Shown here piece after piece: positions 18,009-26,280 of a stretch of DNA of 64,000 bases; position 1 is the first letter of the stretch, and each line of letters begins with the position of its first letter. Origin of the DNA: Saccharopolyspora gregorii. Lineage in GTDB: Bacteria; Actinomycetota; Actinomycetes; Mycobacteriales; Pseudonocardiaceae. The DNA lies in contig NZ_CP059556.1 of NCBI RefSeq assembly GCF_024734405.1, positions 3,348,001 through 3,412,000 on the forward strand, given 5' to 3'. The notes below the pieces were generated by a model. The model did no database searches. It was not told the DNA's origin and saw nothing but the letters and a program-made list of their open reading frames with translations. Made by a program: the position numbers and the translations under genes.

Positions 18009-19078
18009 GCGCGCCGCGGCTGGACACCGCGCTGTGCCGGTTGACCGGGGTGCGCCACCCGATCGTGCAGACCGGGATGGGCTGGGTCGCGGGACCGCGG
18101 CTCGTGTCGGCGACCGCGGAGGCGGGTGCGCTCGGCATCCTCGCCTCCGCCACGATGAGCCACGAGCGGCTGGCGGCCTCGATCCGGGAGGTGCGGGAGC
18201 GCACCGACCGGCCGTTCGGGGTGAACCTGCGCGCCGATGCCGCCGACGCCGAGCAGCGGGTGGACCTGCTGATCCGCGAACGGGTCCCGGTCGCCTCGTT
18301 CGCGCTGCTGCCCGCCGAACGGCTCGTCGGCAAGCTCAAGGACGCGGGCATCGTGGTGATCCCCTCCGTCGGGGCGCGCAGGCACGCCGAGAAGGTCGCG
18401 GCGTGGGGCGCGGACGCGGTGCTGGTGCAGGGCGGCGAGGGCGGCGGGCACACCGGCCCGGTCGCCACCACCGTGCTGCTGCCGCAGGTGCTCGACGCGG
18501 TGGACCTGCCGGTGATCGCCGCGGGCGGGTTCTTCGACGGTCGCGGGCTGGCCGCCGCGCTCTGCTACGGCGCGGCCGGGATCGGCATGGGCACCCGGTT
18601 CCTGCTCACCCGGGACAGCCCGGTGCCGGACGAGGTGAAGCGGCGCTACCTCGCCGCGGGCGCGCACGAAGCGCTGGTGACCGCGCGGGTGGACGGGATG
18701 CCGCACCGGATGCTGCGCAGCGCGCTCACCGACACCGCCGAATCCCGGTGGCGGCGGCTGCCCGGCGCGTTGCGGCGGGCGGCGGCGTTCAAGGCGAGCA
18801 GCGGGCTGACCTGGCGCGCGATGCTCGCCGAAGGCCGGTCGATGCGGCGCCGCCGCGAGATGCCGTGGAGCGCGGTGCTGCTGGCCGCCAACACGCCCGC
18901 GCTGATCGAGGCGGGCCTGGTGCGCGGCGACACCGACGCCGGGGTGCTGCCCGCCGGGCAGGTGGTCGGCGCGCTCGACGAGCTGCCCGGCTGCGCGGAG
19001 CTGGTGGCGCGGATCGTCGCGGACGCCGCCCGCGTGCTCGGCGAGACCGCCGCGCGGGTCACGCCCGCGGCGCCATGA
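18005..19078 (+). CDS. ipdC: IpdC, flavin-dependent oxidoreductase of HIP degradation
   Basis: A 357-residue TIM-barrel protein of the nitronate monooxygenase / 2-nitropropane dioxygenase family, matching Rv3553. The N-terminus HPIVQTGMGWVAG and the phosphate-binding QGGEGGGHTGPVATTVLLP (near 142) with AAGGFFDGRGLAAALCYGAAGIGMGTRF indicate an FMN site. IpdC is a dedicated oxidoreductase acting just before ring-D opening. The start overlaps the ipdB stop. Its 3' end overlaps the convergent kstR2 gene by 20 bp, so no independent terminator separates them. A paralogue of the same family is encoded at 45.1 kb. Confidence 0.93.
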   Translation: MSAPRLDTALCRLTGVRHPIVQTGMGWVAGPRLVSATAEAGALGILASATMSHERLAASIREVRERTDRPFGVNLRADAADAEQRVDLLIRERVPVASFALLPAERLVGKLKDAGIVVIPSVGARRHAEKVAAWGADAVLVQGGEGGGHTGPVATTVLLPQVLDAVDLPVIAAGGFFDGRGLAAALCYGAAGIGMGTRFLLTRDSPVPDEVKRRYLAAGAHEALVTARVDGMPHRMLRSALTDTAESRWRRLPGALRRAAAFKASSGLTWRAMLAEGRSMRRRREMPWSAVLLAANTPALIEAGLVRGDTDAGVLPAGQVVGALDELPGCAELVARIVADAARVLGETAARVTPAAP

Positions 19079-19682
19079 TCCCCTCGCACAGCAGCGTCAC
19101 GTGCTGGTCGGCGATCACCTGGGCGTTCAGCCTGCCGCGCGGGTTGTACCAGTGCACCGTGGTCCACACCGTGTCCCGGATGAACCGGTAGGCGATCTTG
19201 ACGTGCAGGTCGTCGCGGAACACGCCGTCCCGCTGCCCCTGCTGCAGCACCTTGGTCCAGGTGCGCTCGAAGTCGTTGCCCGCCCGGCGCAGGTAGGCGA
19301 AGCGGTCGAACTGCGCCAGGTGCTTCGCCTCGTTCTGGTAGATCGTCACCGCCGAGCGGTACCGGTCCATCGCCTGGAACGAGCACCGCACCAGCTCGGT
19401 GATGGTGGTGCGCGGGTCGTGCTCCTCGCGCAGCACCTCGGCGTAGAGCTCCTGCTGGTAGCCGAGAAATTCGCGGAGGATCTCGTCGACCATCGACTCC
19501 TTGGAGTCGAAGTGGTGGTAGAGGCTGCCGGACAGGATGCCGGCGGCGTCGGCGATCTCGCGGACGGTGGTGACCACGAAGCCGCGCCGCGCGAACAGGT
19601 CGGCGGCGATCGCGAGCAGTTCCGCCCGCCGCCGCGACCCGGTCGTCGCCACGTCCCCGGCCGAGCGCTTGCTTCCCACCAT
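19059..19682 (-). CDS. kstR2: TetR-family repressor KstR2
   Basis: A 207-residue TetR regulator. The HTH region at about 15-65 contains RRAELLAIAADLFARRGF, TTVREIADAAGILSGSLYHHF and DSKESMVDEIL, near-identical to KstR2 (Rv3557c); the ligand domain has YRFIRDTVWTTVHWYNPRG. KstR2 represses ring C/D genes and is derepressed by HIP-CoA. It lies 46 bp after ipdF on the same strand and probably shares the fadE30-ipdF transcript from the perfect KstR2 box at 21753, giving autoregulation. Its last 20 bp overlap ipdC on the other strand. Confidence 0.95.
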   Translation of the reverse strand: MVGSKRSAGDVATTGSRRRAELLAIAADLFARRGFVVTTVREIADAAGILSGSLYHHFDSKESMVDEILREFLGYQQELYAEVLREEHDPRTTITELVRCSFQAMDRYRSAVTIYQNEAKHLAQFDRFAYLRRAGNDFERTWTKVLQQGQRDGVFRDDLHVKIAYRFIRDTVWTTVHWYNPRGRLNAQVIADQHVTLLCEGIMAPRA

Positions 19683-19728
19683 CCCACCATCCTCTCACCA
19701 CCCCGGGGCGGTGCTCGTTCACCGGGTC

Positions 19729-20508
19729 TCAGGGGTGCTGGCTGCTGACCGAGAGGACCTCTCCGGTCAGGTAGGTGGCGTAGTCGGAGGCGAGGAAGAC
19801 GATGGTGTTCGCGACCTCCCAGGGCTCGGCGGAGCGGCCGAACGCCTCGCGGGATTCGAGTTCGGCCAGCAGCGGCGCGGAGGTGACCTTCGCCAGGTGC
19901 GGGTGCAGCACCAGGCTCGGCGCCACCGCGTTGACCCGGACGCCGAACTCGGCGGCGTCGAGGGCCGCGCACCGGGTCAGCGCCATCACCCCGGCCTTCG
20001 CGGCCGCGTAGTGCGCCTGCCCGGCCTGCGCCCGCCAGCCGACCACCGAGGCGTTGTTCACCACCGCTCCCCCGCCGCCGGCGTCCCGGAAGTGCCGGAT
20101 CGCGGCGCGGGTGCAGCGGAACGTGCCGTTGAGGGTGACGTCGAGGACGCCGTCCCACTGCTCATCGGTCATGTCCTGGATGGCGGCCGTGCCGCCGAGC
20201 CCGGCGTTGTTGACGACCACGTCGAGCCGGCCGAACTCGGCGGTGGCGGCGGCGAACAGGTCCGCCACCTGCCGCTCGTCGGTGACGTCGCAGGGCACGG
20301 CGAGCACCCGCGCGCCCGGCAGCTCGGCGAGTTCGGCGCGAGTGGCCTCCAGCCGCCGCTCGTGCCGGTCGCTGAGCACGACCCGGGCGCCTTCGCGCAG
20401 CATCCGGCGGGCGGTGGCCGCGCCGATCCCCGTTCCCGCGGCGGCGGTGACGAGCGCGGTCCGGCCGGTCAGCAGCGCGTGCGGGGCGGGTTCGGCGGGA
20501 GCGGTCAC
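19729..20508 (-). CDS. ipdF: IpdF-like short-chain dehydrogenase
   Basis: A 259-residue SDR matching Rv3559c in size, position and sequence type. It has TAAAGTGIGAATARRM near residue 20, NNAGLGG near 96 and the catalytic YAAAKAGVMALT near 167, and ends SVSSQHP. IpdF acts as a hydroxy-HIP oxidoreductase early in ring C/D degradation. Its start overlaps the fadE30 stop in an ATGA-like junction, so the order fadE30-ipdF-kstR2 forms one operon, conserved with mycobacteria. The alternative is another ring C/D SDR; context favours IpdF. Confidence 0.88.
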   Translation of the reverse strand: MTAPAEPAPHALLTGRTALVTAAAGTGIGAATARRMLREGARVVLSDRHERRLEATRAELAELPGARVLAVPCDVTDERQVADLFAAATAEFGRLDVVVNNAGLGGTAAIQDMTDEQWDGVLDVTLNGTFRCTRAAIRHFRDAGGGGAVVNNASVVGWRAQAGQAHYAAAKAGVMALTRCAALDAAEFGVRVNAVAPSLVLHPHLAKVTSAPLLAELESREAFGRSAEPWEVANTIVFLASDYATYLTGEVLSVSSQHP

Positions 20509-21686
20509 GGCCGGGCCTCCTTCGGCAGGCCGAGCACCCGCTCGGCGATGATGGTGCGCTGGATCTCGTTGGAGCCGCCGTAGATCGTGTCGGCGCGGGA
20601 GAACAGGAACAGCCGCTGCCCCTCGTCGAGCTCGTAGGGCGCTCCGGCGGCGACCAGCCCGCAGGCTCCGGCGACCTCCACCGCCAGTTCACCGAGGCCG
20701 CGGTGGAAGGTCGCCCAGTGCAGCTTCGCGATGGATGCCTCCGGCCCGGCCGTGCCCTCGGCGACGCCGGTGAGGGTGCGCAGCGCGGTGAACCGCATGA
20801 CCTCCAGCCCGATCCACGCCCGGGTGATCTTGTCGCGCAGCACCGGGTCGTCCAGGGCGCCGCCGGTGCGGGCGAGTTCGGTGATGCGTTCCAGTTCGCG
20901 CCGGAACACCACCTGCTGGTCGATGGTGCCGACGCCGCGTTCGAAGCCGAGGGTGCCCATGGCGACCCGCCAGCCGTCGCCGGCCTCGCCGACGACGTGC
21001 TCGGCGGCGGTGCGGGCGCCGTCGAAGAACACCTCGTTGAACTCGGAGGTGCCGGTGAGCTGCACGATGGGCCGCACCTCGACGCCCGGCCGGTCCATCG
21101 GCACCAGCAGGCAGGACAGCCCGCGGTGGCGCTGCCCCGGCGGCCCGGTGCGGGCGAGCAGGAAGCACCAGTCCGCCTGGTGCGCCAGCGAGGTCCACGT
21201 CTTCTGCCCGTCGATCACCCAGTCCGGCCCGTCGCGCCGCGCCCGGGTGGACACGTTCGCCAGGTCGGAGCCGGCCGAGGGTTCGGAGTAGCCCTGGCAC
21301 CACAGCTCGCGGACCGCCACGATCTCCGGCAGGAACCGGCGGCGCTGCTGCTCGGTGCCGAAGGCGATCAGCGTGGGCCCGAGCAGCTCTTCGCCGACGT
21401 GGCCGACGCGCACCGGCGCCGCGGCCCGCGCGTACTCCTCGTGGAAGATCACCTGCTGCGCGGTGGAGGCGCCGCGCCCGCCGTGCTCCACCGGCCAGCC
21501 CAGGCAGGTCCAGCCGCCGTCGGCGAGCAGCCGGTCCCAGGCCAGCCGGACCTCGAACGCCTCGTGCTCGCTGCCCGGGCCGCCGAGCCCGCGGGCGTCG
21601 GCGAACTCGCCGGTGAGGTGGTCGCCGAGCCAGTCGCGGACCTCGCGGCGGAACGCCGCTTCGGCCGGGCTGTCGGTGAGGTCCAT
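20505..21686 (-). CDS. fadE30: acyl-CoA dehydrogenase FadE30 (IpdE1-like)
   Basis: A 393-residue acyl-CoA dehydrogenase matching Rv3560c by context and size. CQGYSEPSAGSDLANV lies near residue 135, and the complete C-terminus has ADTIYGGSNEIQRTIIAERVLGLP. In steroid degraders FadE30 (IpdE1) works as a heterotetramer with a smaller FadE partner, oxidising a hydroxy-HIC-CoA intermediate. The ATG at 21686 giving MDLTDSPAEAAFRREV is preferred over an ATG six codons upstream because it has a GGAAGG ribosome binding site. It reads away from the perfect KstR2 box at 21753. Confidence 0.9.
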   Translation of the reverse strand: MDLTDSPAEAAFRREVRDWLGDHLTGEFADARGLGGPGSEHEAFEVRLAWDRLLADGGWTCLGWPVEHGGRGASTAQQVIFHEEYARAAAPVRVGHVGEELLGPTLIAFGTEQQRRRFLPEIVAVRELWCQGYSEPSAGSDLANVSTRARRDGPDWVIDGQKTWTSLAHQADWCFLLARTGPPGQRHRGLSCLLVPMDRPGVEVRPIVQLTGTSEFNEVFFDGARTAAEHVVGEAGDGWRVAMGTLGFERGVGTIDQQVVFRRELERITELARTGGALDDPVLRDKITRAWIGLEVMRFTALRTLTGVAEGTAGPEASIAKLHWATFHRGLGELAVEVAGACGLVAAGAPYELDEGQRLFLFSRADTIYGGSNEIQRTIIAERVLGLPKEARP

Positions 21687-21752
21687 CCGAGCACCGCCTT
21701 CCACCGGGTCGCGATTCGGATTCTCCAGCAGCGGTCGGGAAAATCAACCCCT

Positions 21753-21766
21753 ACCAAGCACTTGCT
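21753..21766. promoter_or_regulatory. KstR2-type operator between fadE30 and the enoyl-CoA hydratase gene
   Basis: ACCAAGCACTTGCT matches ANCAAGNNCTTGNT at every fixed position. It lies 66 bp upstream of fadE30 and 52 bp upstream of the divergent plus-strand hydratase gene, so it is placed to repress both ring C/D operons. Confidence 0.85.
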
Positions 21767-21818
21767 AGTGTCGGCTAGCCTCGGGTGGCCGGGCGACTCC
21801 CGCGACGAGGAGCAGACG

Positions 21819-22679
21819 ATGGCCGACGACGAACCGGTGGTGCGCTACGAGCGGGTCGAGCGGACCGCCGTGGTGACGATGAACCGGCCGCGGTATCGCA
21901 ACGCGCAGAACTCCGCGATGACCTACGCGCTCGACGACGCGTTCTACCGGGCCTGCGCCGACGACGAGGTCGGGGCGATCGTGCTGGCCGGGGCGGGCGA
22001 GCACTTCTCCGCGGGCCACGACATCGGCTCCCCCGGCCGGGACGCGGACGTGGACTTCGAACGCCGCGCCGGGCTGTGGTGGGGCCACGTCGGCCGGTCC
22101 GGCGGGGAGTCCCGCTTCGCCCGCGAGCAGGAGGTGTACCTGGGCATGTGCCGCCGCTGGCGGGAGATGCCGAAGCCGGTGGTCGCGAGCGTGCAGGGCG
22201 CGTGCGTCGCGGGCGGGCTGATGCTGGCGTGGGTGTGCGACCTGGTCGTGGCCGCCGAGGACGCGTTCTTCGCCGATCCGGTGGTGCGGATGGGGATTCC
22301 GGGCGTCGAGTACTTCGTGCACCCGTGGGTGCTGGGACCGCGGGTGGCGAAAGAGCTGCTGTTCACCGGCAGGCGGCTGAGCGCGCGGCGGGCGCACGAG
22401 ATCGGCATGGTCACCGAGGTGGTGCCCCGCGACCGGCTCGCCGAGACCTCGCTGGCGCTGGCCGCCGAGGTGGCGGCGATGCCCCGGTTCGGGCTGGCGC
22501 TGGCGAAGAAGGCCGTCAACCAGGCCGAGGACCTGATGGGCAGGCACAGCGGCCTCGATTCGGCGTTCGGGTTGCACCACCTGGCGCACGCACACAACGC
22601 CGAGGTCGGCGGCGACTCGCTGGCCGGCATGGACGCGAAGGGCATGAAGCGGGCCGCCGACGACGGCCCGCCCCGCTGA
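21819..22679 (+). CDS. enoyl-CoA hydratase/isomerase family protein (ring C/D operon)
   Basis: A 286-residue crotonase-superfamily protein. The oxyanion regions are EHFSAGHDIGSP (near residue 64) and VQGACVAGGLMLAWVCDLVVAAEDAFF (near 125); the C-terminus is longer than in a minimal crotonase. It is the first gene of the plus-strand operon with fadE31 and fadE32, reading from a perfect KstR2 box, which points to a ring C/D or post-ring acyl-CoA substrate. In M. tuberculosis fadD3 occupies this operon position; here fadD3 is at 60 kb. ATG at 21819 follows GAGGAGCAG. No gene symbol is secure. Confidence 0.82.
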   Translation: MADDEPVVRYERVERTAVVTMNRPRYRNAQNSAMTYALDDAFYRACADDEVGAIVLAGAGEHFSAGHDIGSPGRDADVDFERRAGLWWGHVGRSGGESRFAREQEVYLGMCRRWREMPKPVVASVQGACVAGGLMLAWVCDLVVAAEDAFFADPVVRMGIPGVEYFVHPWVLGPRVAKELLFTGRRLSARRAHEIGMVTEVVPRDRLAETSLALAAEVAAMPRFGLALAKKAVNQAEDLMGRHSGLDSAFGLHHLAHAHNAEVGGDSLAGMDAKGMKRAADDGPPR

Positions 22680-22692
22680 ACCGGAGGACGCC

Positions 22693-23852
22693 GTGGACCT
22701 GACGTTCGCAGCCGAGGACCTGGCGTTCCGCGACGAGGTGCGGGCGTGGCTCGCGGCCAACCTGCCCCGGAACCGCTGCCGTCGCTGGAGACCGAGCGCG
22801 GTTTCGCCGCGCACCGCGAGTGGGAGCGCGCCCTGCACGCGGCGCGGCTGTCGGTGGTGTCCTGGCCGGTGGAGTTCGGCGGCCGCGACGCGTCCCTGGT
22901 GCGCTGGCTGCTGTTCGAGGAGGAGTACCACGCGGCCGGGGCGCCGGGCCGGGTCGGGCAGAACGGGATCTTCCTGCTGGCGCCGACGATGTTCGAGCAC
23001 GGCACGCCGCGGCAGCGCGAGCGCTACCTGCCCCGGATGGCGTCCGGGGAGGAGATCTGGGCGCAGGCATGGTCCGAACCCGAGGCGGGCAGCGACCTCG
23101 CCGGAATCCGCAGCCGGGCCCACCGGGTGCCGGGCGGCTGGCGGTTGTCCGGGCAGAAGACGTGGAGTTCGCGGGCCGCGTTCGCCGACCGCGCGTTCGG
23201 GCTGTTCCGCAGCGACCCGGACGCGCAGCGGCACCGCGGGCTCACCTACTTCCTGTTCCCGCTGGACGCCGAAGGCGTCGTGGTGCGCCCGATCCCCCGG
23301 CTGGACGGGAAGCCCGCGTTCGCGGAGATCTTCCTGGACGAGGTGTTCGTGCCGGACGAGGACGTGCTCGGCGGTGTCGGCGAGGGCTGGCGGGTGGCGA
23401 TGAGCACCGCGAGCAGCGAACGCGGCCTGTCGCTGCGCAGCCCCGGCCGGTTCCTGGCGGCGGCCCGCCGGCTGGTGCGGGTGTGGCGGGAGCGCGGCGC
23501 GGACCGGGAGGCGCGGGACGGGGTGGTGGCCGCGTGGCTCGGCGCGCAGGCCTACCGGCTGGCGACGTTCGAGACGGTGACGAAGGTGCTGGGCGGCGCG
23601 CGGATCGGCGCGGAGGCGAGCCTCACCAAGCTGTTCTGGTCCGAGCTGGACATCGCGCTGCACGAGACGGCGCTGGACCTGCTCGGCCCGGACGGGGAGC
23701 TCGCCGCCGACTCCCCGGGCGCACCGGACGGCGGTGCCTGGGCCGAGGGGCACCTGTTCGCGCTGGCCGGACCGATCTACGCGGGCACCAACGAGATCCA
23801 GCGCAACGTCGTCGCCGAGCGGCTGCTCGGCCTGCCCCGGGAGCCGCGATGA
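22693..23852 (+). CDS. fadE31: acyl-CoA dehydrogenase FadE31, apparent -1 frameshift near 22765
   Basis: The sequence from VDLTFAAEDLAFRDEVRAWLAANLP (frame of the GTG at 22693, with GGAGG ribosome binding site) continues as PEPLPSLETERGF in the frame one base earlier, through IWAQAWSEPEAGSDLAG and LFALAGPIYAGTNEIQRN, strongly resembling M. tuberculosis FadE31. The join falls at a run of four C (22765-22768); a fifth C would restore one reading frame of about 387 residues. Either this is a real disabling mutation, a sequencing or assembly error, or translation begins at an internal GTG (22746), which would drop the first helix. FadE31 pairs with FadE32 or FadE33 in the ring C/D branch. Stop overlaps the next gene (ATGA). 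Confidence 0.85.
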
Positions 23853-24853
23853 GGTTCACCCGCACCACCGCGCAGCAGGACATGGCCGAGTCGTTGCGCG
23901 CACTGCTGGCCGATGTCGGCGGAACCGCGCTGGCACGGGCCTGGTCGGACGGGGACGCGGCGCCGTGGTGGCGCTGCTGGGCGCGACTGGGCGAACTGGG
24001 CGCGTGCGGGGTCGCGGTGCCCGGCGAGTTCGGCGGGCTCGGGCTGGGCGCGGTGGAGACCGCGGTGTGCCTGGAGGAGTTCGGGTACGCGGGGCTGCCC
24101 GGGCCGGTGGTGGAGACCGTCGCGGTCGCCCCCGCGCTGCTTGCGGGCAGCGCCGATCAGCACCGGCTGCCGGAGCTCGCCGCCGGGCGGGCGGTGCTGG
24201 CGGTCGCGTTCGACGAGCTCGTGCCGCGCGCGCTGGACGCCGACGTGGCCGCGGCCACCTACCGCTGCGCCGGGACGCGGGTCCTCCGCGCGGACCCGGT
24301 CGGTGCGCCGGAGCGGTCGGTCGATCCGGTGCGGCGGCTGTGGGCGCTCGGGGCGGCCGGCACCGCGGTGGCCGGGGCGCGTCCGGCCGCCGCGTTCGAC
24401 GCCGGGGTGCTGGGGTGCGCGGCGCAGCTGCTGGGTGCGGGGCGGCGGTTGCTGGACGACTCGGTGCGGCACGTGCGGGACCGCCACCAGTTCGGCAGGC
24501 CCGTCGGGAGCTTCCAGGCCGTCAAGCACCACCTGGCGGACGTGGCGCTGCGGCTGGAGTTCGCCCGGCCGCTGCTGCACGGGGCGTGCCTGTCGCTGGA
24601 CGCCGGTGCGGCGCACGCGGCGCGCGACGCGTCCGCCGCGAAGCTCGCCGCGGCCGAGGCCGCGCACCTGGCCGCGCGCACCGCGCTGCAGGTGCACGGC
24701 GCGATCGGCTACACCGCCGAACACCCGCTGCACCTCTGGACGTTGAAGGTCACCGCACTGCGCGCGGCCTGGGGCGACCCCGCCTGGCACCGCCGACGGA
24801 TCGCCGACGCCCTAGCGGCCGGGAGCACGGCCGACATCGGAACCTGCAGTTGA
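23849..24853 (+). CDS. fadE32: small-subunit acyl-CoA dehydrogenase, FadE32-like
   Basis: A 334-residue acyl-CoA dehydrogenase of the shorter partner type. It has CGVAVPGEFGGLGLGAVETAV near residue 55, RDRHQFGRPVGSFQAVKHHLADVAL near 210 and HGAIGYTAEHPLHLWTLKV near 290, but lacks the GSDLA and GGTNEIQR motifs of the catalytic partner. Overlapping ATGA with fadE31 implies stoichiometric synthesis of a FadE31-FadE32-type heterotetramer. The name is taken from position and type; IpdE2/FadE33 is the alternative. It is followed by a nested-hairpin repeat and then another dehydrogenase gene. Confidence 0.8.
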   Translation: MRFTRTTAQQDMAESLRALLADVGGTALARAWSDGDAAPWWRCWARLGELGACGVAVPGEFGGLGLGAVETAVCLEEFGYAGLPGPVVETVAVAPALLAGSADQHRLPELAAGRAVLAVAFDELVPRALDADVAAATYRCAGTRVLRADPVGAPERSVDPVRRLWALGAAGTAVAGARPAAAFDAGVLGCAAQLLGAGRRLLDDSVRHVRDRHQFGRPVGSFQAVKHHLADVALRLEFARPLLHGACLSLDAGAAHAARDASAAKLAAAEAAHLAARTALQVHGAIGYTAEHPLHLWTLKVTALRAAWGDPAWHRRRIADALAAGSTADIGTCS

Positions 24854-24891
24854 ACTCCTGCCACGAGACGGGGTGGTCCCGTCGGTTCCCC

Positions 24892-25045
24892 GTCAGCGGC
24901 GCAGCCGCTGAACGGCGAGCACCAGAGCAAGCCGACCACCCGCGGGTTCTCAGCGGTTCCCTCGCGAGGACAGCGATTTCTCCTGTGGCGGAGCCACCGG
25001 TGACATCGATCCCGCAGCGAGGGGGCCGCTGAGGTTCCGCCACCC
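24892..25045 (+). repeat. nested-hairpin intergenic repeat, copy 1
   Basis: It begins with hairpin TCAGCGGC-GCA-GCCGCTGA, then arms CTCAGCGGTTCCCTCGC (24949-24965) and GCGAGGGGGCCGCTGAG (25017-25033), which pair over 17 nt with two U-G wobbles. The centre holds GTGGC-GGA-GCCAC at 24985-24997. It fills the gap between two same-direction dehydrogenase genes. Similar copies lie near 26.2, 42.3, 56.3 and 61.6 kb. Confidence 0.8.
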
Positions 25046-25082
25046 GAGCACCCGGCAGCAGAAGCGGGGAGAGGAAGGAAAA

Positions 25083-26198
25083 GTGCACTTCGCGTTCAGC
25101 GCGCAGCAGGAGGACCTCCGGCTGACCGTCCGCGCCCTGCTGGACCAGGACGGCGGCCCGCACGTGCCCGCGCCGCCACCGGCGCCCGCCCCGCTCGGGC
25201 ACGACCCGGAGCTGTGGCGGCGGCTCGGCGCGGAGATCGGCGCGGCCGGGCTCACCGTCCCCGAGGAGCACGGCGGCAGCGGCGCCACCCTCGTCGAGAG
25301 CTGCCTCGTCGCCGAGGAACTGGGCCGCAGGCTCGTGCCGTCCCCGTTCGTCGGCGGCACCGCGCTCGCCGTCGAAGCGCTGCTGACCGCGGGCGACTCG
25401 GCGGCCGCGGAACGGCTGCTGCCGGGTATCGCCGCCGCCGACCGGCTGGTGGCGCTCGCGTGGGCCGAACCGGAGAACTGGTGGCAGGACACGGGATTCG
25501 CCACCACCGCGCGGCTCGACGCGGGCACGTGGCGGCTGGACGGGCGCAAGAGCTTCGTGCTCGACGGCGCGCGGGCGGACGCGTTCCTGGTCGTCGCGAC
25601 CGCCCCGGACGGGCCCGCGCTGTTCGAGGCGGCGGCGGAGCCGGCAGCGGTGCTGCCGCACCCGGTCGTGGACCCGACCCGGCCGATGTGCGCGCTGGAG
25701 CTGTCCGCGGCGCCGGCCGCGCCGATCGGGCCGGCCGGGCCGGTGCTGGCGCGCTGCCGGGACGCGGCGGCGGTGCTGCTGGCGGCCGAGTGCGTGGGCG
25801 CCGCGGACCGGTGGCTCGGCGAGATCGTCGGCTACGTGCAGACCCGGGTGCAGTTCGGCAGGCCGATCGGCTCGTTCCAGGCGATCAAGCACCGGCTCGC
25901 CGACCTCTACGTGGCGGTGGAGTCGGCGCGCTCGCTGTCGTACGCGGCGAGCTGGGCGGTCGGCACCCGCGACGAGCGCGGGTCCGCGTGGGCGGCGATG
26001 GCCAAGTCGCTGTGCTGCGAGACCTACCAGGACGTGGCGGCCGAGGGCATCCAGCTGCACGGCGGCCTCGGGATCACCTGGGAGCACGAGGCGCACCTGC
26101 ACCTGAAACGAGCCCACGGCGCCGCGCACCTCTTCGGCACCCCCCGCAGCCACCGCCGCCGCCTCGAAGCGCTCCACCACCGCATCGCGGGCCCGTGA
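25083..26198 (+). CDS. acyl-CoA dehydrogenase family protein
   Basis: A 371-residue acyl-CoA dehydrogenase. Family marks are AAGLTVPEEHGGSGATL near residue 60, QTRVQFGRPIGSFQAIKHRLADLY near 255 and GIQLHGGLGITWEHEAHLHLKR near 322. The middle domain is weakly conserved (WAEPENWWQDT instead of the usual SEP-GSDLA), suggesting a partner subunit rather than a stand-alone enzyme. It could be the FadE33/IpdE2 equivalent, but sequence alone does not settle it. The GTG at 25083 follows AGGAAGG. It lies beyond the repeat copy 1, so it may be transcribed separately from fadE31-fadE32, and it converges with mce4F. Confidence 0.8.
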   Translation: MHFAFSAQQEDLRLTVRALLDQDGGPHVPAPPPAPAPLGHDPELWRRLGAEIGAAGLTVPEEHGGSGATLVESCLVAEELGRRLVPSPFVGGTALAVEALLTAGDSAAAERLLPGIAAADRLVALAWAEPENWWQDTGFATTARLDAGTWRLDGRKSFVLDGARADAFLVVATAPDGPALFEAAAEPAAVLPHPVVDPTRPMCALELSAAPAAPIGPAGPVLARCRDAAAVLLAAECVGAADRWLGEIVGYVQTRVQFGRPIGSFQAIKHRLADLYVAVESARSLSYAASWAVGTRDERGSAWAAMAKSLCCETYQDVAAEGIQLHGGLGITWEHEAHLHLKRAHGAAHLFGTPRSHRRRLEALHHRIAGP

Positions 26199-26219
26199 AC
26201 CCGCCCGGCAGGTCGTGCC

Positions 26220-26260
26220 GTTCTCCTGCCGGCGGCGGAGCCGCCGGGGTTCCGCCACCC
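26220..26260. repeat. nested-hairpin repeat, degenerate copy 2, probable terminator
   Basis: CCGGCGGC-GGA-GCCGCCGG (26229-26247) is flanked by GTTCTC and GGTTCCGCCACCC, the same borders as the larger repeats but with the central part deleted. It lies between convergent genes and would serve as a bidirectional terminator. Confidence 0.6.
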
Positions 26261-26280
26261 GGGTGCCACCGACAAGCTCA

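Noticed and set aside
24854-25032. Short peptide-coding frames through the repeats (recurring VSGAAAE...HPRVLSG-type translations)
   Set aside because: The shared peptide arises from the repeated DNA; the frames run on from neighbouring genes or shadows and have no ribosome binding sites, while base changes preserve stem pairing rather than codons.
24892-25045. Hairpin repeat as an insertion sequence
   Set aside because: No open frame resembling a transposase lies inside or beside any copy; at most it is a non-autonomous palindromic element.
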